From: Rhodopseudomonas infernalis
GTDB lineage: Bacteria > Pseudomonadota > Alphaproteobacteria > Rhizobiales > Xanthobacteraceae
Direction of reading: 5' to 3'
Length of the DNA: 64,000 bases
Assembly: GCF_022271405.1 (NCBI RefSeq)
Contig: NZ_JAJNAL010000015.1
Span: 49,480-113,479, forward strand
Positions 41,981-52,328 of the stretch are shown here, piece by piece; the stretch's first letter is position 1; each line of letters starts with the position of its first letter. Position numbers and translations under genes: made by a program. A model generated the notes under the pieces. The model was not told the origin of the DNA. It did not search any database and worked only from the letters and a program-made list of their open reading frames with translations.

Positions 41981-42391
41981 CTACCCGATCGCAATCCCGC
42001 CGCCGATGGTGCGGTTCAGCGCTTGGGTGGTGCGTTCGATGCGTTCGGCGGCGCTGTTGAGGGCGGCGGCGACGGCGCGGTTGGTGGTGATGGTGCGCTC
42101 GACCGACTGGCTGCGGTCTTCGCGCAGCGAGTCGATTTCCTGCTGAAGCGCGGCGAGGCGGCAGTTCACGTCGAGCAGTTCGTCGGCCATCATCAGCGCC
42201 GCCATCACCGTGAGGCGCGCGTCGCCGATCTCGCCGAAGCGGCCGCGCAGGCTCTGGATGCGACTCTCGAGACTGTCGGCAAGGCCGAGCAGTTGCGGCT
42301 CCTGGCCCGGCTCGCACGCCATGCGATACTGGCGACCGTTGATGGTGACGTTGACGTGGTTGGCGGAGGCGGCCGCGTCCTTCGGATTCAT
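41981..42391 (-). CDS. zapA: Cell division protein ZapA
   Basis: The 136-residue protein bundles FtsZ at the division site. The N-terminal ZapA domain reads VNVTINGRQYRMACEPGQEP, LLGLADSLESRIQSLRGRFG, followed by a long coiled coil (LAALQQEIDSLREDRSQSVE). It overlaps the upstream DUF4164-type gene by four bases (ATGA, 42388-42391), the usual alphaproteobacterial pairing. Confidence 0.92.
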   Translation of the reverse strand: MNPKDAAASANHVNVTINGRQYRMACEPGQEPQLLGLADSLESRIQSLRGRFGEIGDARLTVMAALMMADELLDVNCRLAALQQEIDSLREDRSQSVERTITTNRAVAAALNSAAERIERTTQALNRTIGGGIAIG

Positions 42392-42717
42392 GACGGCTCC
42401 TCCTCGGCGGACTCGGTTTCGAGCACGGCCCGAATGGTGCCGATCGCGGAATCGAGCCGCTGCGCGATTTCGCGATTGGCGCGCTCCAGCTTGCGGGTGC
42501 GCACCAGCGAGCCGTCGAGCTCGTCGGCCAGCCGCGAACGGTCGGCGCCGAGCGCCTGGATCCGCGACGCCAGTTCGTCCTCGTCGCGATCCGCCTCGGC
42601 GCGGCGCTCGACCGCGCCTTCCAACGCCTCAAGCGCCGCGGCAAGGCGGCGTGCGGCGGCGACGATCTCGGTTGGAGCCTGATCGGCGCTGATGGAACCG
42701 GCGGGACGGTCGGTCAT
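42388..42717 (-). CDS. DUF4164-type coiled-coil protein, ZapA partner
   Basis: The 109-residue protein (MTDRPAGSISADQAPTEIV) is almost wholly a predicted coiled coil (RRLAAALEALEGAVERRAEA, DELASRIQALGADRSRLADE, RKLERANREIAQRLDSAIGT). Small coiled-coil proteins of this kind sit directly upstream of zapA in many alphaproteobacteria and are annotated DUF4164. A division-related or ZapB-like role is an inference from position. An in-frame ATG at 42771 exists, but 42717 fits better. Confidence 0.75.
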   Translation of the reverse strand: MTDRPAGSISADQAPTEIVAAARRLAAALEALEGAVERRAEADRDEDELASRIQALGADRSRLADELDGSLVRTRKLERANREIAQRLDSAIGTIRAVLETESAEEEPS

Positions 42718-43074
42718 GGTCGCGCGACTCTCGCAGCTTGACGCGCCCAAACAAAAAACAAGATTGGGCAAGCCCTTAGAGGACGAAATTTACGCAGCAA
42801 GGGAGCCGAGCGCAACGCTGCTGCGCGACTATGCACCACAAAGCACGGCCCTCGGGTTGATCCGAGGCCCGAGCCGTCGTGCATGCCTTGGTGCGCGCCT
42901 TGTTGGGTGCCTTCGTTGCGCGCCTTCGTGCCTGCCTTGGACTCGCCGGATCAGGGTGCTATGCCACCACGGCACCCGGTAATTTGGCCTCCTTGCGTGT
43001 CTGGCTGTGCCGGAGCGACACTGCACTCCGCACCGCGGAGGGCCGGCACACACACGATTTCAGGTGGTTACATC
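42718..43074. other. Divergent region zapA partner/tkt with structured leader
   Basis: The tkt side holds a strong hairpin at about 42842-42882 (GCACGGCCCTCGG against CCGAGG...CCGTCGTGC), the 12-base tandem repeat at 42885-42946 and a GGTGCTATGCCACCACGGCACC stem near 42955-42976 (given in parts). I looked for a 6S RNA here and saw no convincing match. Promoters must lie in this region. Confidence 0.45.
42885..42946 (+). repeat. Tandem degenerate 12-base repeat upstream of tkt
   Basis: Five copies of a GCCTTSGTKSC-like unit start at 42885, 42897, 42909, 42922 and 42934, so spacing is 12, 12, 13 and 12 bases. The array ends about 130 bases before the tkt start. Confidence 0.6.
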
Positions 43075-45063
43075 ATGGCGAAGGTCGATCATTCCCGTAT
43101 GGCGAACGCAATCCGGGCGTTGGCGATGGATGCGGTCGAAAAAGCCAAATCCGGCCATCCGGGCCTGCCAATGGGCGCCGCCGACGTCGCCACCGTGCTG
43201 TGGCGCGACTTCCTGAAGTTCGACGCGGCCGATGCGCATTGGCCGGATCGCGACCGCTTCATCCTCTCCGCCGGCCACGGCTCGATGCTGCTCTACGCGC
43301 TGCTGTACCTGACCGGCAACAAGGAGATGACGCTCGACCAGATCAAGAATTTCCGCCAGCTCGACTCGCGGACGCCGGGGCATCCGGAGAACTCGATCAC
43401 CGACTCGGTCGAGACCACCACCGGCCCGCTCGGCCAGGGCGTGGCGTCGTCGGTCGGCACCGCGCTCGCGGAGCGGCTGCTCGCCGCCGAATTCGGCGAC
43501 ATCGTCGATCACTATACTTACGTGCTGTGCTCCGACGGCGACCTGATGGAAGGCGTCAGCCACGAGGCGATCGCGCTGGCCGGCCATCTCAAGCTGTCGA
43601 AGCTGATCTTCCTGTACGACGACAACGGCATCTCGATCGACGGGCCGCTGACGCTGACCGACAATGTCGACCAGGTGGCGCGCTTCCAGGCGCACGGCTG
43701 GAATTCGTTCCGGATCGACGGCCACGACCACAAGGCGATCGCCGACGCGATCAAGCAGGCGCAGGCCTCCGACCGCCCGACCATGATCGCCTGCAAGACC
43801 ACGATCGGCTTCGGCGCGCCCACCCGCGCCGGCACCTCGAAGGCCCATGGCGAGCCGCTCGGCGCCGAAGAACTCGCCGGCGCCAAGAAGGCGCTGGGCT
43901 GGGATTACGGCCCGTTCGAGATTCCCGACGACGTGCTGAATGCCTGGCGCGAGGTCGGCAGCAAGGGCGCCAAGGCGCACGCCGACTGGCAGACCCGCTT
44001 CGAGGCGCTGCCGGCGGAGCAGCGCGGCGAATTCAAGCGCCGGGTGATCGACCGCAAGCGCCCCGCGGGCTTGGACGGCGCGATCCGCAAGCTCAAGGAC
44101 AAGCTCGTCGACGAGCCGCAGACCATCGCCACCCGCAAGGCCAGCGAAGTTGCGCTCGAGGCGATCGTCCAGGTGGTGCCCGAGATGCTGCTCGGCTCGG
44201 CGGATCTCACACCGTCCAACAACACCCGCACCAAGCATGCCAAGGACGTCACGCCGGATGATTTCAGCGGGCGGTATATCCATTACGGCATCCGCGAAAT
44301 GGGCATGGCGGCCGCGATGAACGGTATCGCGATGCATGGCGGCTTCGCGCCGGCCGGCGGCACCTTCATGTGCTTCGCCGACTACGCGCGTCCGTCGATG
44401 CGCATCGCGGCGCTGTCGCATGTGCCGGTGGTCTACATCATGACCCACGACTCGATCGGGCTCGGCGAAGACGGCCCGACCCATCAGCCGGTCGAACACC
44501 TCGCCTCGCTGCGGGCGATGCCGAACATGCGCGTATTCCGTCCCGCGGACCCGGTCGAGACCGCCGAGTGCTGGCAGCTCGCGCTGGAAAACACGCAGGG
44601 CCCGACCGTGCTGGCGCTGTCGCGGCAGAACCTGACGCCGGTGCGCACCACCAAATCGGACGAGAACCGCTGCGCCAAGGGCGGCTATGAGCTGGTGCCC
44701 GCGAACGGCAAGGCGCAGGTGACGATCTTCGCCACCGGCTCCGAGGTCGAGATCGCGGTCGCGGCGCAGAAGCTGCTGGCCGACAAGGGCGTCGCCGCCC
44801 GCGTCGTCTCGGTGCCATCGCTCGACCTGCTGCTGCAGCAGGACGCCGCGACCCGCAACGCGATCGTCGGCGACGCGCCCGTCAAGGTCGCGATCGAGGC
44901 CGCAGTGCGGTTCGGCTGGGATGCGATCATCGGGCCGGAGGGCGGCTTCGTCGGCATGACGGGCTTCGGCGCCAGCGCGCCCGCCAAGGAGCTCTACAAG
45001 CATTTCGGCATCACGGCCGAAGCGCTTGTCGAGGCCGCGACGAGCCGTCTCGCCGGCAAGTAA
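43075..45063 (+). CDS. tkt: Transketolase
   Basis: The 662-residue thiamine-diphosphate enzyme moves two-carbon units between sugar phosphates in the pentose phosphate pathway and Calvin cycle. It starts [20 protein letters not shown] at ATG 43075. Landmarks: [72 protein letters not shown] (ThDP motif), [14 protein letters not shown] text ([10 protein letters not shown]) and, in the Pyr domain, [20 protein letters not shown] (catalytic Glu) and [20 protein letters not shown]. It heads a cluster with gap, pgk and fba. Confidence 0.97.
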   Translation: MAKVDHSRMANAIRALAMDAVEKAKSGHPGLPMGAADVATVLWRDFLKFDAADAHWPDRDRFILSAGHGSMLLYALLYLTGNKEMTLDQIKNFRQLDSRTPGHPENSITDSVETTTGPLGQGVASSVGTALAERLLAAEFGDIVDHYTYVLCSDGDLMEGVSHEAIALAGHLKLSKLIFLYDDNGISIDGPLTLTDNVDQVARFQAHGWNSFRIDGHDHKAIADAIKQAQASDRPTMIACKTTIGFGAPTRAGTSKAHGEPLGAEELAGAKKALGWDYGPFEIPDDVLNAWREVGSKGAKAHADWQTRFEALPAEQRGEFKRRVIDRKRPAGLDGAIRKLKDKLVDEPQTIATRKASEVALEAIVQVVPEMLLGSADLTPSNNTRTKHAKDVTPDDFSGRYIHYGIREMGMAAAMNGIAMHGGFAPAGGTFMCFADYARPSMRIAALSHVPVVYIMTHDSIGLGEDGPTHQPVEHLASLRAMPNMRVFRPADPVETAECWQLALENTQGPTVLALSRQNLTPVRTTKSDENRCAKGGYELVPANGKAQVTIFATGSEVEIAVAAQKLLADKGVAARVVSVPSLDLLLQQDAATRNAIVGDAPVKVAIEAAVRFGWDAIIGPEGGFVGMTGFGASAPAKELYKHFGITAEALVEAATSRLAGK

Positions 45064-45192
45064 GGCTCTGGCGAGATTCGACAAATGAGCGCATTGCAAC
45101 TGCGGTGCATTCAGGGCATGACACCGCGCAAGTACGGGGAGGCCCCCTCTCCCCATAACAATTGAGTATCATTGGCACCGAGGAGAAATTGG

Positions 45193-46200
<1,008 letters not shown>

Positions 46201-46308
46201 CGATTTATTACTTGTGAACTCATGGATCGGGACGCGGGCTGTCGCCCGCTTCTCACCATGAGGACGATGACACGGCGCGAGGAGGTTTTCTCCTCGCCGC
46301 TTTCGAAA

Positions 46309-46357
46309 CCCTCATCCTGAGCAGCCGAGCGCAGCGAGGCGTCTCGAAGGATGGGCC
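46309..46357. repeat. REP-like element (second copy, inverted)
   Basis: CCTCATCCTGAGCAGCCGAG and GGCGTCTCGAAGGATGGG are the reverse-complement counterpart of the element at 41790-41837. It occupies the gap between gap and pgk, ending 19 bases before pgk. Confidence 0.5.
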
Positions 46358-46375
46358 CCACGCACAGGGTTCATC

Positions 46376-47572
46376 ATGACCAATTCATTCCGCACCCTCG
46401 ATGACGTCGACGTCAAAGGCAAACGCGTCCTTCTGCGCGTGGATCTCAACGTGCCGATGGAAGCCGGCAAGGTCACCGACACGACGCGGCTCGACCGCGT
46501 GGCGCCGACCATCACGGAGATCGCCGGCAAGGGCGGCCGGGTGATCCTGCTGGCACATTTCGGCCGGCCGAAGGGGCACGACGACAAGAACTCGCTGAAG
46601 CCGGTCGCGGCCGCGCTCGCCGCGGTGATCAAGAAGCCCGTCGCTTTTGCCGAGGACTGCATCGGCGAGCCGGCAGCGACAGCAATCGCCGCGATGAAGG
46701 ATGGTGACATCCTTTGCCTGGAAAACACCCGCTTCCATCCGGAAGAAGAGAAGAACGATCCGGCCTTCGTGGCCAAGCTCGCCGAGCTCGGCGACATCTG
46801 GGTCAATGACGCGTTTTCGGCCGCGCACCGCGCCCACGCCACCACCGAAGGCCTCGGCCACAAGCTGCCGGCCTATGCGGGCCGCACCATGCAGGCCGAA
46901 CTGGTCGCGCTCGGCAAGGCGCTCGATGCGCCGACCAAGCCGGTGATCGCGATCGTCGGCGGCGCCAAGGTGTCGAGCAAGATCGACCTTTTGGAAAACC
47001 TCGTCACCAAGGTGCAGGCGCTGGTGATCGGCGGCGGCATGGCTAACACGTTCCTGCACGCCCAGGGCGTCAAGGTCGGCAAGTCGCTGTGCGAGAAGGA
47101 CCTGGCCGAGACCGCGCTGCGGATCCTCAACAAGGCCGAAGCGGCGAACTGCGCCATCATCCTGCCGGTCGACGCCACGGTCGCGTATCACTTCGAGGCC
47201 TATGCGCCGTCGTTCGCTTACGGGCTCGACGCCATTCCGGCCGACGCCATGATCCTCGATGTCGGCCCGCGCTCGATCGAGCGTATCCATGCGGCGATCG
47301 ACGATGCCGCCACGCTGGTCTGGAACGGCCCGGTCGGGGCGTTCGAGCTGACGCCGTTCGACAAGGGCACCGTCGAAGCCGCCAAGCATGCCGCCAAGCG
47401 CACCAAGGCCGGCAAGCTGATCTCGGTGGCGGGCGGCGGCGACACCGTCGCGGCGCTCAACCACGCCGGCGTGGCCGACGACTTCACCTACATCTCGACC
47501 GCCGGCGGCGCCTTCCTGGAGTGGATGGAAGGCAAGCCGCTGCCGGGCGTCGAGGTGCTGCGGGGGAAGTAA
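46376..47572 (+). CDS. pgk: Phosphoglycerate kinase
   Basis: The 398-residue kinase interconverts 3-phosphoglycerate and 1,3-bisphosphoglycerate with ATP. It starts [20 protein letters not shown]. Motifs: [88 protein letters not shown] and the nucleotide loop [15 protein letters not shown]. Full length for the family. Third gene of the carbon cluster. Confidence 0.97.
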   Translation: MTNSFRTLDDVDVKGKRVLLRVDLNVPMEAGKVTDTTRLDRVAPTITEIAGKGGRVILLAHFGRPKGHDDKNSLKPVAAALAAVIKKPVAFAEDCIGEPAATAIAAMKDGDILCLENTRFHPEEEKNDPAFVAKLAELGDIWVNDAFSAAHRAHATTEGLGHKLPAYAGRTMQAELVALGKALDAPTKPVIAIVGGAKVSSKIDLLENLVTKVQALVIGGGMANTFLHAQGVKVGKSLCEKDLAETALRILNKAEAANCAIILPVDATVAYHFEAYAPSFAYGLDAIPADAMILDVGPRSIERIHAAIDDAATLVWNGPVGAFELTPFDKGTVEAAKHAAKRTKAGKLISVAGGGDTVAALNHAGVADDFTYISTAGGAFLEWMEGKPLPGVEVLRGK

Positions 47573-47580
47573 GGCCCGAC

Positions 47581-47606
47581 CAAGCCGGCGCGCGAGCGCC
47601 GGCTTG
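47581..47606 (+). terminator. Perfect hairpin after pgk
   Basis: CAAGCCGGCGC and GCGCCGGCTTG form a perfect 11-bp stem with loop GCGA, nine bases after the pgk stop. No T tract follows. It separates pgk from the toxin-antitoxin pair. Confidence 0.65.
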
Positions 47607-47632
47607 CGGCCCCGCCGTCCGGAGCCTATGTT

Positions 47633-47648
47633 GCGTTACATGTAACGC
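47633..47648. promoter_or_regulatory. Palindromic operator of the toxin-antitoxin operon
   Basis: GCGTTACATGTAACGC is a perfect 16-bp palindrome ending 19 bases before the antitoxin start. Antitoxins of this kind usually bind such a site to repress their own operon. Confidence 0.7.
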
Positions 47649-47667
47649 TTCCGATGGAGCCATCCGG

Positions 47668-47952
47668 ATGGACAGGAAGGTCGATAAGTCTGCCAAGACC
47701 AAGCGTCCGCCCGCAGTGCCCGGCGGCCCCGCAAACGGGCGCAGCGCCAGTGCCGAGCGCGTCCGCCGCCATCGCGAGAAGATGAAGGCGACAGGGCTCA
47801 AGCCAGTGACGATCTGGGTTCCGGAAGATTACAAGTCGCCAGAATTTCGGGCCGAGATCCGGCGGCAATGCCTCGTGCTCAAGAACGATCCCCACGAACG
47901 ACAAATTCTTGCGGAAATTGAAGACTGGTACGACGCCGAAGGCTGGAAGTGA
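47668..47952 (+). CDS. MazE-like antitoxin (DUF3018 type)
   Basis: The 94-residue protein starts at ATG 47668. A basic, disordered N-terminus (KSAKTKRPPAVPGGPANGRS) leads to the DUF3018 core RVRRHREKMKATGLKPVTIW and VPEDYKSPEFRAEIRRQCLV, and an acidic end (ILAEIEDWYDAEGWK) that would bind the toxin. It overlaps the toxin gene by four bases (GTGA at 47949-47952). The preceding palindrome supports autoregulation. Such proteins neutralise PemK/MazF RNases. The longer frame upstream to 47089 is a shadow of pgk. Confidence 0.85.
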   Translation: MDRKVDKSAKTKRPPAVPGGPANGRSASAERVRRHREKMKATGLKPVTIWVPEDYKSPEFRAEIRRQCLVLKNDPHERQILAEIEDWYDAEGWK

Positions 47953-48272
47953 CCCGAGGCGACGTCGTTCTGGTGGCGATGCAAGGCGACTACGGCAAAC
48001 CCAGACCTGCCGTCGTCGTCCAGACTGAAGATTTCGAGGAGGTTCCTTCAGTCGCCGTCTTGCCGCTCACGACGGATTTGCGGGATGTCGCGGTGATCCG
48101 CATTGCGGTCGAGCCGAGCCCCGATAACGGCCTCCTGCAACTGTCGCAGATCATGGTGGACAAGATCACTGCTGTGGCGCGTCGTCGGGTCGGTCGGCGC
48201 ATCGGCCGCCTCGCCCCCGACGAGATCAACGCGGTCAATCGCGCCCTCGCCATTTTCCTGGGCATTGTCTAA
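47949..48272 (+). CDS. PemK/MazF-family toxin (endoribonuclease)
   Basis: The 107-residue protein starts at GTG 47949. It has the MazF pattern: TRGDVVLVAMQGDYGKPRPA (N-terminal strand with the active-site Arg region), VVVQTEDFEEVPSVAVLPLT, then NGLLQLSQIMVDKITAVARR (Thr replaced by Ser-Gln) and RRIGRLAPDEINAVNRALAI. MazF toxins cut mRNA at short sequences. It sits 62 bases before fba, so the module interrupts the carbon cluster. Confidence 0.88.
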   Translation: MTRGDVVLVAMQGDYGKPRPAVVVQTEDFEEVPSVAVLPLTTDLRDVAVIRIAVEPSPDNGLLQLSQIMVDKITAVARRRVGRRIGRLAPDEINAVNRALAIFLGIV

Positions 48273-48334
48273 GACCTAGCGACCAGCCTGCCTCGCCGAC
48301 AAAACCTAAAAAACACCCCAAAGGAGAGACATTG

Positions 48335-49369
48335 ATGAACCTCGCCGACCTCAACAAGATCGCCCGGGCGATGGTCGCCCCCGGTAAGGGCATCCTCGCG
48401 GCCGACGAATCCTCCGGAACCATCAAGAAGCGCTTCGACGTGATCGGCGTGGAATCCACCGAAAACAACCGCCGCGACTATCGCGAGATGATGTTCCGCT
48501 CCCAGGAAGCGATGAGCCAGTACATCTCGGGCGTGATCCTGTACGACGAGACGATCTGGCAGAACGCCGCCGACGGCACCCCGCTGGTCAAGCTGATCGA
48601 GCAGGCCGGCAGCATTCCCGGCATCAAGGTCGACGAAGGCACCCAGAAGCTGCCGGGCTGCCCCGGCGAGACCATCACGGTCGGCCTCGACAAGCTCGCC
48701 GAGCGGCTCGACAAGTACTACAAGCAGGGCGCCCGCTTCGCGAAGTGGCGCGCGGTGATCGATATCGATTCCGCGAACGGCGTCCCGACCCATACGGCGA
48801 TCATGACCAATGCGCATGCCCTGGCGCGCTACGCGGCGCTGTGCCAGCAGGCGCAGATCGTGCCGATCGTCGAGCCCGAAGTGCTGATGGACGGCTCCCA
48901 TGATATCGACACCTGCTACCAGGTGACCGAATGGGTGCTGAAGGAGACCTTCCAGCAGCTGTACTTCCAGCGCGTCGCGCTCGAAGGCATGATCCTGAAG
49001 CCCAACATGGCGGTCGCCGGCAAGAAGTCGGCCAAGAAGGCCGACGTGCAGGAAGTCGCCGAGAAGACCGTGAAGCTCTTGAAGTCGTGCGTGCCGTCGG
49101 CGGTGCCGGGCATCGCGTTCCTGTCGGGCGGCCAGTCCGACGAGGAAGCCACCGCGCATCTCGACGCCATGAACAAGATCGGCGGCCTGCCCTGGGGCCT
49201 CACCTTTTCGTACGGCCGCGCCCTGCAGGCCGCGCCGCAGAAGGCGTGGTCAGGCAAGGTCGACAACGTCGCGGCCGGCCAGGCTGCGTTCACCCATCGG
49301 GCCAAGATGAACTCGCTCGCCAGCAAGGGCGAGTGGAGCGCGTCGCTCGAAAGCAAGAAGGCCGCATAA
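48335..49369 (+). CDS. Fructose-bisphosphate aldolase, class I
   Basis: The 344-residue enzyme cleaves or forms fructose-1,6-bisphosphate through a Schiff base. ATG 48335 follows AAGGAG (48321-48326); a TTG one codon earlier is less likely. Motifs: MVAPGKGILAADESSGTIKK (N-terminal class I signature), FAKWRAVIDI, IVPIVEPEVLMDGSHDI, LEGMILKPNMAVAGKKS (Schiff-base Lys) and AFLSGGQSDEEATAHLDAMN. This is the eukaryote-like class I type, not the bacterial metal-dependent class II. Confidence 0.95.
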   Translation: MNLADLNKIARAMVAPGKGILAADESSGTIKKRFDVIGVESTENNRRDYREMMFRSQEAMSQYISGVILYDETIWQNAADGTPLVKLIEQAGSIPGIKVDEGTQKLPGCPGETITVGLDKLAERLDKYYKQGARFAKWRAVIDIDSANGVPTHTAIMTNAHALARYAALCQQAQIVPIVEPEVLMDGSHDIDTCYQVTEWVLKETFQQLYFQRVALEGMILKPNMAVAGKKSAKKADVQEVAEKTVKLLKSCVPSAVPGIAFLSGGQSDEEATAHLDAMNKIGGLPWGLTFSYGRALQAAPQKAWSGKVDNVAAGQAAFTHRAKMNSLASKGEWSASLESKKAA

Positions 49370-49374
49370 GCCAG

Positions 49375-50052
49375 ATGGCCAAGCCTGCCCCGCCCCGCCC
49401 GGCGCCGCGCCTTTATCTCGCGACGCCGGTCCTGGATGATCCCGCTCCTATGCTGGCGGTTCTGCCGCGTCTGCTCGCCGCCGCCGATGTCGCGGCGGTG
49501 CTGCTGCGGCTCGCGCCGTCGGATCCGCGGACGCTGATCAGCCGGATCAAGGCGGTGGCAGGCGTGGTGCAGACGGCCGGCGCCGCGCTGCTGCTGGACG
49601 GCCATGCCGATCTGGTAGCGCGCGGCGGCGCCGACGGCGCGCATCTCAGCGGCATCGCCGCGATGCAGGAATGGCTGCCGCAATTGCAGCCGTCCCGCAT
49701 CGCCGGGGTCGGCCACCTGGAAACGCGGCACGACTCGATGATGGCAGGCGAAGCCGGCGCCGACTATGTGCTGTTCGGCGAGCCGACCGACGACGGCACC
49801 CGGCCGTCGACAGAAGCGATTGCCGAGCGGCTGAACTGGTGGGCGGAGCTGTTCGAGCCGCCCTGCGTCGGCACCGCGACGTCGATCGACGAGGTCGAAG
49901 CCTTTGCGGCCGCGGGAGCGGATTTCGTCCTGGTGGGCGAATTCGTCTGGGAGGCTGCCGGAACCGAAGCAGCCGCCTTGGCGGAGGCCGAAGCCGCCCT
50001 GAAGCGCGGCTTCGCGATGGCCGGCGCCGCGCCGACGCCGGCCCAAGGATAA
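49375..50052 (+). CDS. Thiamine phosphate synthase/TenI-like protein
   Basis: The 225-residue protein starts at ATG 49375, five bases after the aldolase stop. It has a TIM-barrel ThiE/TenI pattern: RLYLATPVLDDPAPML, AVLLRLAPSDPRTLISRIKA, GADGAHLSGIAAMQEWLPQL (degenerate form of the HLGQ.D segment), GVGHLETRHDSMMAGEAGAD, YVLFGEP and AAGADFVLVGEFVW. The catalytic residues are partly replaced, so synthase activity is uncertain. A role linked to sugar phosphates or ThDP supply for transketolase is conceivable but unproven. Confidence 0.7.
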   Translation: MAKPAPPRPAPRLYLATPVLDDPAPMLAVLPRLLAAADVAAVLLRLAPSDPRTLISRIKAVAGVVQTAGAALLLDGHADLVARGGADGAHLSGIAAMQEWLPQLQPSRIAGVGHLETRHDSMMAGEAGADYVLFGEPTDDGTRPSTEAIAERLNWWAELFEPPCVGTATSIDEVEAFAAAGADFVLVGEFVWEAAGTEAAALAEAEAALKRGFAMAGAAPTPAQG

Positions 50053-50055
50053 TCG

Positions 50056-51138
50056 ATGCCATTGCTACGCCCGATTTCGCTCGCTGCGGCCTTGTTGCTG
50101 CTCGCCACCGGCGCGTCGGCACAATTGTCGCTGACCCCGGCGCCGCCCAACCCGTTCCCGAAGCCGCTTGAGCCGGAGAAGCCGAAGCCCAAGCCGAAGG
50201 CCGCCGCCCAGCCGGCCGAGAAGGAGAAGGCGGCGAAGCCAGCCGCCAAGGCCGGCAAGGAGGCGCCGACGCCGGACGCCGAGGCCAATCCCGACGATCC
50301 GAATGTCGATCTGGTCTACGGAGCGTATCAGCGCGGCTTCTACAAGACCGCCTTCGACCTGGCGATGAAGCGCGCCCAGGAACTGGGCGACCCCAAGGCG
50401 ATGACGATGCTGGGCGAGCTCTATGGCAACGCGCTCGGCACCAAGCGTGACTACAACAAGGCTGTGGAGTGGTACCGGCGCGCCGCGGATCTCGGCGACC
50501 GAGAGGCGATGTTCGCATTGGCGATGGCCCGCATGGCGGGCCGCGGCGGCGGCCCGGCGAACCGTGAGGAAGCGGCCAAATGGCTGGCGTCCTCCGCCAA
50601 GCTCGGCGAGCCGAAGGCGGCCTATAATCTGGCGCTGCTGTATCTCGACGGCCAGACCTTCCCGCAGGACGTCAAGCGCGCCGCCGAGCTGCTGCGGGTG
50701 GCGGCCGACGCCGGCAATCCCGAAGCCCAATACGCGCTGGCGACCTTCTACAAGGAAGGCACCGGGGTCGAGAAGAACGTCGAGCAGTCGGTGCGGCTGC
50801 TGCAGGCCGCCTCGGTCGCCGGCAACGTCGCCGCCGAGGTCGAATACGCCATCGCGCTCTACAACGGCACCGGCACACCCAAGAACGAGTATGCGGCGGT
50901 GGCGCTGCTGCGCAAGGCGGCGCGGGCCAACAACGCGATCGCCCAGAACCGGCTGGCGCATGTGCTGCTGAACGGCCAGGGCGCGCCGCGCGACCCGGTC
51001 GAGGCGATCAAATGGCATCTGATCGCCAAGACGTCCGGCAAGGGTGATCTCATGCTGGACGAGGCGCAGGCGCAGCTCAGCGCCGAGGACCGCGCCAAAG
51101 CCCAGGATGCCGCGCGGAAATGGCTCGGCGCCAAGTGA
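50056..51138 (+). CDS. Sel1-repeat (TPR-like) exported protein
   Basis: The 360-residue protein has a signal peptide (MPLLRPISLAAALLLLATGA) and a Pro/Lys/Ala-rich low-complexity segment (about residues 28-78). Five or more Sel1 repeats follow, seen as AMTMLGELYGNALGTKRDYN, KAVEWYRRAADLGDREAMFA, AAYNLALLYLDGQTFPQDV, AAELLRVAADAGNPEAQYA and AVALLRKAARANNAIAQNRL. Such proteins act as scaffolds; partners are unknown. It starts 3 bases after the previous stop. Confidence 0.88.
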   Translation: MPLLRPISLAAALLLLATGASAQLSLTPAPPNPFPKPLEPEKPKPKPKAAAQPAEKEKAAKPAAKAGKEAPTPDAEANPDDPNVDLVYGAYQRGFYKTAFDLAMKRAQELGDPKAMTMLGELYGNALGTKRDYNKAVEWYRRAADLGDREAMFALAMARMAGRGGGPANREEAAKWLASSAKLGEPKAAYNLALLYLDGQTFPQDVKRAAELLRVAADAGNPEAQYALATFYKEGTGVEKNVEQSVRLLQAASVAGNVAAEVEYAIALYNGTGTPKNEYAAVALLRKAARANNAIAQNRLAHVLLNGQGAPRDPVEAIKWHLIAKTSGKGDLMLDEAQAQLSAEDRAKAQDAARKWLGAK

Positions 51139-51270
51139 TGGATCGACGATCCCGGCTACCAGCCGGATGATCGAGGCTTGACGCAGCGGCTCGCGCAGGG
51201 CACCCCTTCGCCCCGTCAATCCCCCGCAATTCCTCTGTCAGACCTGCCGCAGGTCGCTCGCGAGTCCGCC

Positions 51271-52059
51271 ATGATCTCTTCTGCTCTCATCAACGTCATG
51301 GTCAAAGCCGCGCGCCGCGCCGGCCGCAGCCTGAAGCGCGATTTCGGCGAAATCGAAAACCTGCAGGTGTCGCTGAAGGGGCCGGCGAACTTCGTGTCGC
51401 TCGCCGACAAACGCGCCGAGGAGATGCTGTACGACGACCTGTCGAAGGCCCGGCCCGGCTACGGCTTTATCGGCGAGGAAGGCGGCAATCGCGAAGGCAG
51501 CGACAAGAGCCACACCTGGATCGTCGATCCGCTCGACGGCACCACCAACTTCCTGCACGGCATCCCGCATTTCGCGATCTCGATCGGGCTGGTGCGCGAC
51601 GAAACGCCGATCGCTGGCGTGATCTACAATCCCGCCAACGAAGAGCTGTACATCGCCGAGCGCGGCAAGGGCGCGTTCCTGAACGACTCGCGGCTGCGCG
51701 TCGCCAATCGCAACCAGCTCCATGACTGCGTGATCGGCTGCGGCCTGCCGCATCTGGGCCGCGGCGACTTCGGCCAGAACCAGCGCGAGATGATGGCGCT
51801 GCAGCCCAAGGTCGCAGGCCTGCGCCGCTTCGGCACCGCCTCGCTCGACCTCGCGGCGGTCGCGGCCGGCCGCTTCGACGGCTTCTGGGAGCGCAATCTG
51901 TCGCCCTGGGACATCGCAGCCGGCATCGTGATGATCCGCGAAGCCGGCGGCACCGTCGGCGACATCAACGGCGGCGACGTCCTCAAGACAGGCGACATCG
52001 TCGCCGGCAACGAAGTGATCCACAGCACGCTGGTGAAGGTACTCAAGCCGCTGAGCTGA
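51271..52059 (+). CDS. suhB: Inositol-1-monophosphatase family protein (SuhB-like)
   Basis: The 262-residue, magnesium-dependent phosphatase starts at ATG 51271 (MISSALINVMVKAARRAGRS); the frame upstream to 51178 lacks support. Metal ligands are in GFIGEEGGNREG (Glu), TWIVDPLDGTTNFLHGIPHF (Asp, Asp) and LSPWDIAAGIVMIREAGG (Asp). In other bacteria SuhB also binds the transcription machinery. It ends the carbon cluster. Confidence 0.93.
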   Translation: MISSALINVMVKAARRAGRSLKRDFGEIENLQVSLKGPANFVSLADKRAEEMLYDDLSKARPGYGFIGEEGGNREGSDKSHTWIVDPLDGTTNFLHGIPHFAISIGLVRDETPIAGVIYNPANEELYIAERGKGAFLNDSRLRVANRNQLHDCVIGCGLPHLGRGDFGQNQREMMALQPKVAGLRRFGTASLDLAAVAAGRFDGFWERNLSPWDIAAGIVMIREAGGTVGDINGGDVLKTGDIVAGNEVIHSTLVKVLKPLS

Positions 52060-52085
52060 GCCGCGAGCCGCGTCTCCGTGGTCCC

Positions 52086-52209
52086 CGTAGGGCGGGCAAA
52101 GCGAAGCGTGCCCACGTCTTTCTGGTGATGTCGTCTTCGCGTGATGTCGTTCAATGATCGATCGCACCACGCGTGGGCACGGCGCTGCGCGCCTTTGCCC
52201 ACCCTACGG
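52086..52209. repeat. Inverted repeat of CGTAGGGCGGGCAAAGCG type
   Basis: Arms CGTAGGGCGGGCAAAGCG and GCGCCTTTGCCCACCCTACG bracket a CGTGCCCACG/CGTGGGCACG hairpin pair. Together with the next element it fills the gap after suhB; it probably folds in the 3' region of both converging transcripts. Confidence 0.55.
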
Positions 52210-52228
52210 CCACGCGCCACAAGCTAAC

Positions 52229-52324
52229 CGTCATCGCCCGCGAAGGCGGACGACCAGTATGCCAGGGCTTCGCTTTAGCACTCAGCGCAACGCCGTACTG
52301 GATCCGCTTTCGCGGAGGATGACG
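52229..52324. repeat. Inverted repeat of CGTCATCGCCCGCGAAGGCGG type
   Basis: Left arm CGTCATCGCCCGCGAAGGCG and right arm CCGCTTTCGCGGAGGATGACG, with inner ACCAGTA/TACTGG. This is a common dispersed repeat form in the group and lies between converging genes. Confidence 0.55.
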
Positions 52325-52328
52325 AGGG

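Noticed and set aside
42885..42946. CRISPR-like array
   Set aside because: The repeats are 12 bases, degenerate and contiguous, without spacers or cas genes.
42718..43074. Possible 6S RNA near zapA
   Set aside because: 6S RNA often lies next to zapA, but the hairpins here do not give the typical closing stem and central bubble, and the gap is upstream of the zapA unit rather than downstream.
43060..45156. Minus-strand frame of nearly 700 codons opposite tkt
   Set aside because: Antisense shadow; tkt has every family motif.
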